Of a stretch of DNA of 64,000 nt, positions 60,399 to 64,000 are shown piece by piece. The notes under the pieces are model-generated. The model saw only the letters and a list, made by a program, of their open reading frames with translations. It ran no database searches and had not been told where the DNA came from. Both the position numbers and the translations under genes were made by a program. The stretch lies in NCBI RefSeq assembly GCF_005116465.1, contig NZ_SWBM01000001.1:124001-188000 (forward strand), given 5' to 3'. Origin of the DNA: Robertmurraya kyonggiensis (GTDB lineage: Bacteria > Bacillota > Bacilli > Bacillales > Cytobacillaceae). Positions within the stretch are counted from its first letter, which is position 1, and the number at the start of each line of letters is the position of its first letter.

Positions 60399-61025
60399 CT
60401 ATGGGCAAGACTCATTTATAAAGGAATAGTAGAAAGATAGGATAAACATGAGTGCTTGTATCGTATAAATCACTAACCTTTCAGTTAGGCCAATTACATT
60501 CAAATGTAAACTCATAGAAATGGGATTTAAAACACCAAACAAAGTGATCAAAATTGCCATGAATAAAGTCAATTTGCCTAGTTGTTTTGTTGTTTCCTGT
60601 CTTAAGTACCCAAATGCAATTAGAAATGAAGAGGCAATGGTTGTAAAAACGATGATCACTGTCACGACAATATGCATCATATTTTGAAAGTTCATTTCAG
60701 TTTTGTTTTGAGTGAGAGGGAAAAAGCTGTAACCAATCATTGAAGTTAACTGCATGATGATTAAAACGATAAATCCGTATTTTAATAGGTTATTGGAGGC
60801 TTTCTTAATCAAAGCTATGACAAATAAAATCATGCAGATCCCATAGATAGACGTGAAAATTTTTAACAAGGATGCATGCGGAGATCCGTCAGCAGTTAGG
60901 GAGCTGATATCAGTTGAAATGGGGTTGTATTCTGGCCATAAAATCTGACCTAAAACCGTATGTACAATATAAAATAATGCTCCGATCATTCCCAATGGCA
61001 GTAAGTATTTGTTCATTTTCTCCAT
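60399..61025 (-). CDS. DUF998-family membrane protein
   Basis: A 208-residue protein with six predicted helices and the DUF998 pattern: GALFYIVHTVLGQILWPEYNPIS, DISSLTADGSPHA and an HxxN-type residue near the fifth helix. DUF998 proteins are uncharacterised. ATG 61025 follows GGGAG. It probably stands alone. Confidence 0.82.
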   Translation of the reverse strand: MEKMNKYLLPLGMIGALFYIVHTVLGQILWPEYNPISTDISSLTADGSPHASLLKIFTSIYGICMILFVIALIKKASNNLLKYGFIVLIIMQLTSMIGYSFFPLTQNKTEMNFQNMMHIVVTVIIVFTTIASSFLIAFGYLRQETTKQLGKLTLFMAILITLFGVLNPISMSLHLNVIGLTERLVIYTIQALMFILSFYYSFINESCP

Positions 61026-61136
61026 TTCTTGTTCATCTCCCAGAAGAAGGTACTAATTATTTTTCGCCTTAAAATATATCATAACTAATCCAGAATTTAT
61101 GTGAAATTATTAGGAAATTTATAAAAACTTAGCAAT

Positions 61137-61320
61137 CTATAAGAAAATGGCTGTATTTCTCTCTTTATCCTCGATTCCATCGCCAAGAAGGAAATCTTCC
61201 TGTCACCAGTTTGAATAATGGCGATTTTTTTTCCCTGAGGATTGAATATTAAGCTATAAACAGAAAGGCGATAAATATACTCTTTTCCCTCTTCTTTTTT
61301 CCAAAAGTAACTATTTCCAT
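61137..61320 (-). pseudogene. decayed NUDIX hydrolase fragment
   Basis: ATG 61320 follows GAGGTGAG, a good ribosome site, but the frame stops after 23 codons. Shifting by one base after the A-run gives EEGKEYIYRLSVYSLIFNPQ, then IAIIQTGDRK; a second shift gives FLLGDGIEDKERNTAIFL before a stop. Together these make the N-terminal half of a MutT-like protein (start MEIVTFGKK, IFNPQGKKIAIIQTGD, then the NUDIX-box glycine region). Two frameshifts and a missing 3' half show it is not functional. It sits between DUF998 and yhaA. Confidence 0.65.
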
Positions 61321-61344
61321 AATGCGCTCACCTCTTTTTTCTAA

Positions 61345-61375
61345 AGAAAATAAAAGAAGAGGAAACAATTCCTCC
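61345..61375 (-). terminator. weak terminator of yhaA
   Basis: GAGGAA (61359-61364) pairs with TTCCTC (61369-61374). Read on the minus strand it is followed by TTCTTTTATTTTCTTT. Confidence 0.6.
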
Positions 61376-61389
61376 CCTTCGGCTAACTA

Positions 61390-62583
61390 TTAGAGAGATA
61401 CTTCCGCCTTTTGTGGTTTATAGGTAAGCGCCGCAGCACCTAAGGACTTCGCAGCTACTAACAAAGCTTTTTCATCAATTTCAAATTTAGGATGATGATG
61501 TGGGTACGCGATTGGAACCCCAACTGGTCTTGCTCCAGTAAAGAAGAAGGTACCTTTCACATGCTGTAAGTAGTACGCGAAATCTTCGCCACCCATTTGT
61601 AATTCGGCTTCTTCTACTGTTTCTACGCTTGGAATGCTGTTCACACATTCCACAATAAAATCTGTTTCCTCGTCATGGTTTACAACAGCTGGATAGCCTC
61701 TGTTGAATTCGTAAGTGTATTCACAATCTGCAGCAAGGCATGTTCCTTTAACAATTCTCTCAATCTCATTTTCGATAAAAGCGCGAACATCTTCATTAAA
61801 GGTGCGGACAGTACCTACTAGCTTTGCTTTATCAGCGATGACATTAAATGCATTTTCAGCAACAAATGAACCAACAGAAACGACAGCCGAGTCAACAGGA
61901 CTCACTTTGCGACTGACAATTTGTTGAAGGTTTAGGACGAGTTGGGATGCAATCACGACAGCATCCTTCGTTCTATGAGGCTGAGCACCGTGCCCACCTT
62001 GACCTTGAATATTGATTTCGAATCGGTCTGCGGCTGCCATAATTGGACCTTTTCGATATTGTATTTTACCAGTTGGTTCACTTGCCCATAAATGAGTTCC
62101 GAAAATGGCATCGACACCTTCTAAACAACCATCCTTAATCATGGCGATGGCTCCACCTGGTGCATATTCCTCTGCGTGTTGATGGATCATCACATATGTA
62201 CCTTCAAGTTCATCCTTAATCTCATTTAACGCCTTAGCAAGGACTAACAATGTAGCAGTATGTCCGTCGTGTCCACATGCATGCATGACACCTGGATTAA
62301 GAGATTTGTAGGGAACCTCGTTTTCTTCTTGGATTGGAAGGGCATCGAAGTCTGCTCGTAGCGCGATCGTTTTGCCTGGTTTAGCACCATAGATCTTGGC
62401 TACAACACCATTTCCACCAACATTGCCTTTTACTTCAATTCCTAATTTTTCATAAAAATCTTTGATATAGTTGGCAGTATTGACTTCTTGAAAGGATAGT
62501 TCTGGATGCTGATGTAAATATCTTCGAATCGACACCATTTCTTCATAATAAGACTCTAGTTTTGCAAATAGTTGTTCAACCAT
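61390..62583 (-). CDS. yhaA: M20D amidohydrolase (YhaA-like)
   Basis: A 397-residue aminoacylase/hippurate-hydrolase type enzyme: RRYLHQHPELSFQE, ALRADFDALPIQEEN, MHACGHDGHTATLL, the catalytic HQHAEEYAPGGAIAMI and GHGAQPHRTKDAV, plus GGEDFAYYL. These metal-dependent enzymes cleave N-acyl amino acids or peptides. ATG 62583 is 8 nt after GGAG; TTG 62589 is too close. Position beyond ecsC matches yhaA. Confidence 0.88.
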   Translation of the reverse strand: MVEQLFAKLESYYEEMVSIRRYLHQHPELSFQEVNTANYIKDFYEKLGIEVKGNVGGNGVVAKIYGAKPGKTIALRADFDALPIQEENEVPYKSLNPGVMHACGHDGHTATLLVLAKALNEIKDELEGTYVMIHQHAEEYAPGGAIAMIKDGCLEGVDAIFGTHLWASEPTGKIQYRKGPIMAAADRFEINIQGQGGHGAQPHRTKDAVVIASQLVLNLQQIVSRKVSPVDSAVVSVGSFVAENAFNVIADKAKLVGTVRTFNEDVRAFIENEIERIVKGTCLAADCEYTYEFNRGYPAVVNHDEETDFIVECVNSIPSVETVEEAELQMGGEDFAYYLQHVKGTFFFTGARPVGVPIAYPHHHPKFEIDEKALLVAAKSLGAAALTYKPQKAEVSL

Positions 62584-62730
62584 TCTCAACTCTCCTTTTT
62601 TAAAATTTTTTATCTATTTCGATAATTATAACAGAATTAATTCGATAATCTAAGTTTTTTCATCAAAATGAAGGGGAAGTTCTTGGGAAGTTGGTTTTGA
62701 ATGACAAGAAGTATTTGAATCAGACAATAG

Positions 62731-62880
62731 TTGTCAATGAAAACTAGTTTGATTGACAAGATGAAGCGAAGAAGAGGGATAGCTGTCAATGAAAGAACAA
62801 TTGACTGACAAGATGAAGCGAAGAAAAGCAAAAGTTGTCAATGAAAGCTCATCTAGTCGAGAAGATAATAAAAAAATGGA
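62731..62880. repeat. short tandem array, period 52 bp
   Basis: YTGTCAATGAAA recurs at 62731, 62783 and 62835, exactly 52 bp apart. Unit 1 holds a perfect TTGTCAAT (62731-62738) / ATTGACAA inverted repeat, unit 2 a similar one with changes on both sides. The linker AAGATGAAGCGAAGAA is shared. The third unit is degenerate. It fills the space between yhaA and the lactonase gene with no coding frame. Confidence 0.88.
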
Positions 62881-62894
62881 AGTGGTTAATCCAA

Positions 62895-62928
62895 AATAAA
62901 AAAGCTGCTAAAAAAACATAGCAGCTTC
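62895..62928 (-). terminator. intrinsic terminator of lactonase gene
   Basis: AAGCTGCTA (62902-62910) and TAGCAGCTT (62919-62927) form a perfect stem; on the minus strand six U residues follow. Confidence 0.9.
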
Positions 62929-62938
62929 CGTACAATAC

Positions 62939-63982
62939 TTACTTGATAAACTTCACACAAACTGGATCTGGCACCACTATATCTGATTGTAGCAATGTTA
63001 ATTTCCCAGTAGCTTCGTCTCGGGAGAAAAGAACGAGATTACTTGACTCTTGATTGGAAGCCACGATGAACTTTTCAGAAGGATCTAGAGAAAAATCGCG
63101 TGGCCAGTTTCCTTCTGTTGAAGTATGCTCGACAAATGAAAGCTCACCGTTCTCAAGATTTACCGCAAATACAGCAATGCTGTTATGTCCTCTGTTTCCT
63201 GCGTAAATAAACTTTCCATCAGTCGAAAAATGGATGGCACTTCCTTGGTTGTTTTCTGTGAAATTACTTGGAAGTGTGGAAATCGTTTGTAGCTCAGTAA
63301 AGCTTCCGTCATTTTCGTTGTAACTTAGAACAATCACTTCAGAGCTGAATTCTGTCATGACATAAGCAATTTTTAATTGAGGATGAAAAACAAGATGGCG
63401 TGGGCCGCTACCAGGTTTAACAGAGAGTCTTTGCTTTTCGGATAAAATACCGTTAGAAACGGCATATGTATAAATCAGATCGCTTCCTAAATCAACCGCT
63501 ACCAAATATTTTTCGTCGGGCGTAAAAGCAGCGTAATGCATATGAGATTTTTCTTGTCTAGAATCTGGTCCAGACCCTGTGTGCTCAATTACAGATGCTG
63601 GAGGAAGTAAAGAGCCATCCGTATCCGTTAGATAGGATTCAACCGTTCCTTTATGATAATTTGCTGAGAAAACATTTTTGTTATCACTTCCAACGCTTAC
63701 ATGGCATGGAGGAGAACCTGCAGAAGCTTGTGTGTTTAAAAGTGTTAATTCTCCTGTTTCAGAATCTAATTTATAGGCTGAAACACCGCCTAAATCTCCG
63801 GTTTTCACAACTGAATAAAGAAAACGATTGTCGTCACTAATTGTTAAGTATGTAGGGTTTTCAAGCTCGGCTGCTGCTTTCACTTCGATTAATTTTGTTG
63901 CATTCGTATCTAAAACAAAAGAATAGATTCCTTTACTTTCACCTTTAGTATAGGTTCCAACATAGCCGGTGTATTTCGTCAT
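62939..63982 (-). CDS. pgl: 6-phosphogluconolactonase-type seven-bladed propeller lactonase
   Basis: The 347 residues match the lactonase family of YkgB/Pgl (about 349), with repeated blades such as NPTYLTISDDNRFLYSV, GSPPCHVSVGSDNKNVFSANYH, GSGPRHLVFHPQLKIAYVM and GNWPRDFSLDPSEKFIVASNQ. It hydrolyses 6-phosphogluconolactone in the pentose phosphate route, though some relatives have other lactone substrates. GGAGGAATTAAG precedes ATG. The terminator is close. Confidence 0.9.
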   Translation of the reverse strand: MTKYTGYVGTYTKGESKGIYSFVLDTNATKLIEVKAAAELENPTYLTISDDNRFLYSVVKTGDLGGVSAYKLDSETGELTLLNTQASAGSPPCHVSVGSDNKNVFSANYHKGTVESYLTDTDGSLLPPASVIEHTGSGPDSRQEKSHMHYAAFTPDEKYLVAVDLGSDLIYTYAVSNGILSEKQRLSVKPGSGPRHLVFHPQLKIAYVMTEFSSEVIVLSYNENDGSFTELQTISTLPSNFTENNQGSAIHFSTDGKFIYAGNRGHNSIAVFAVNLENGELSFVEHTSTEGNWPRDFSLDPSEKFIVASNQESSNLVLFSRDEATGKLTLLQSDIVVPDPVCVKFIK

Positions 63983-64000
63983 CTTAATTCCTCCGATGCT

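Noticed and set aside
1-64000. tRNA, rRNA, prophage or IS transposase genes
   Set aside because: No such sequence or protein signature was recognised anywhere in the window.

Overview
The window reads as the chromosome of a low-GC, endospore-forming Bacillaceae bacterium. The evidence is the long shared gene order with the Bacillus subtilis yhe-yha-ecs region (bmrCD, yheEDCBA, yhaX, hemZ, yhaR, yhzD, yhaQPONML, prsA, yhaJIH, hpr, trpP, serC, hit, ecsABC, yhaA), two alpha/beta-type SASP genes with consensus sigma-G promoters, and small spore-associated genes of the YhaL and YjcZ types. Shine-Dalgarno sites are strong and TTG/GTG starts are common. I cannot name the species.

Layout. 1-5.2 kb: the end of an HtrA-like protease, then a MacAB/YknXYZ-type exporter (adaptor, ATPase, permease), a small membrane protein and a secreted cadherin-like protein. 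5.3-11.4 kb: a His-rich secreted protein, a CNNM/CorC membrane protein, a MerR regulator, a GNAT acetyltransferase, an XRE regulator, an MFS exporter and a YbjQ protein. 11.4-15.7 kb: bmrCD behind a leader peptide and intrinsic terminator. 15.7-24.9 kb: SASP genes, a zinc-ribbon protein, a 52-bp tandem-repeat array, yheE, four tandem ATP-grasp (YheC/YheD) genes, yheB and yheA. 25-32.5 kb: yhaX, hemZ, an acyl-CoA ligase, an XRE membrane regulator, a TraB-like lipoprotein and an enoyl-CoA hydratase. 32.5-39.1 kb: a PucR regulator divergent from a five-gene amine/amino-acid catabolic operon. 39.1-47.8 kb: yhzD, yhaQP, a cold-shock gene, yhaO, yhaN (interrupted by an in-frame stop), yhaM and yhaL. 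47.8-55 kb: prsA, small membrane proteins, hpr, trpP, serC and hit. 55-64 kb: ecsAB, a DedA protein, ecsC, NUDIX genes (one decayed), an aminohydrolase and a 6-phosphogluconolactonase-type protein.

Most genes are housekeeping, envelope or sporulation functions in short operons, many with 1-8 nt overlaps that suggest translational coupling. The least explained material is non-coding. It includes three arrays with a period of about 52 bp that each combine a hairpin with a linker, a 120-bp repeat block upstream of ecsA, two related 200-bp elements with inverted ends, a 20-bp array inside a SASP leader, and several clean operator-like palindromes. Starts were chosen by Shine-Dalgarno spacing and remembered family N-termini. 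Comparisons with B. subtilis are from memory, not from a search.
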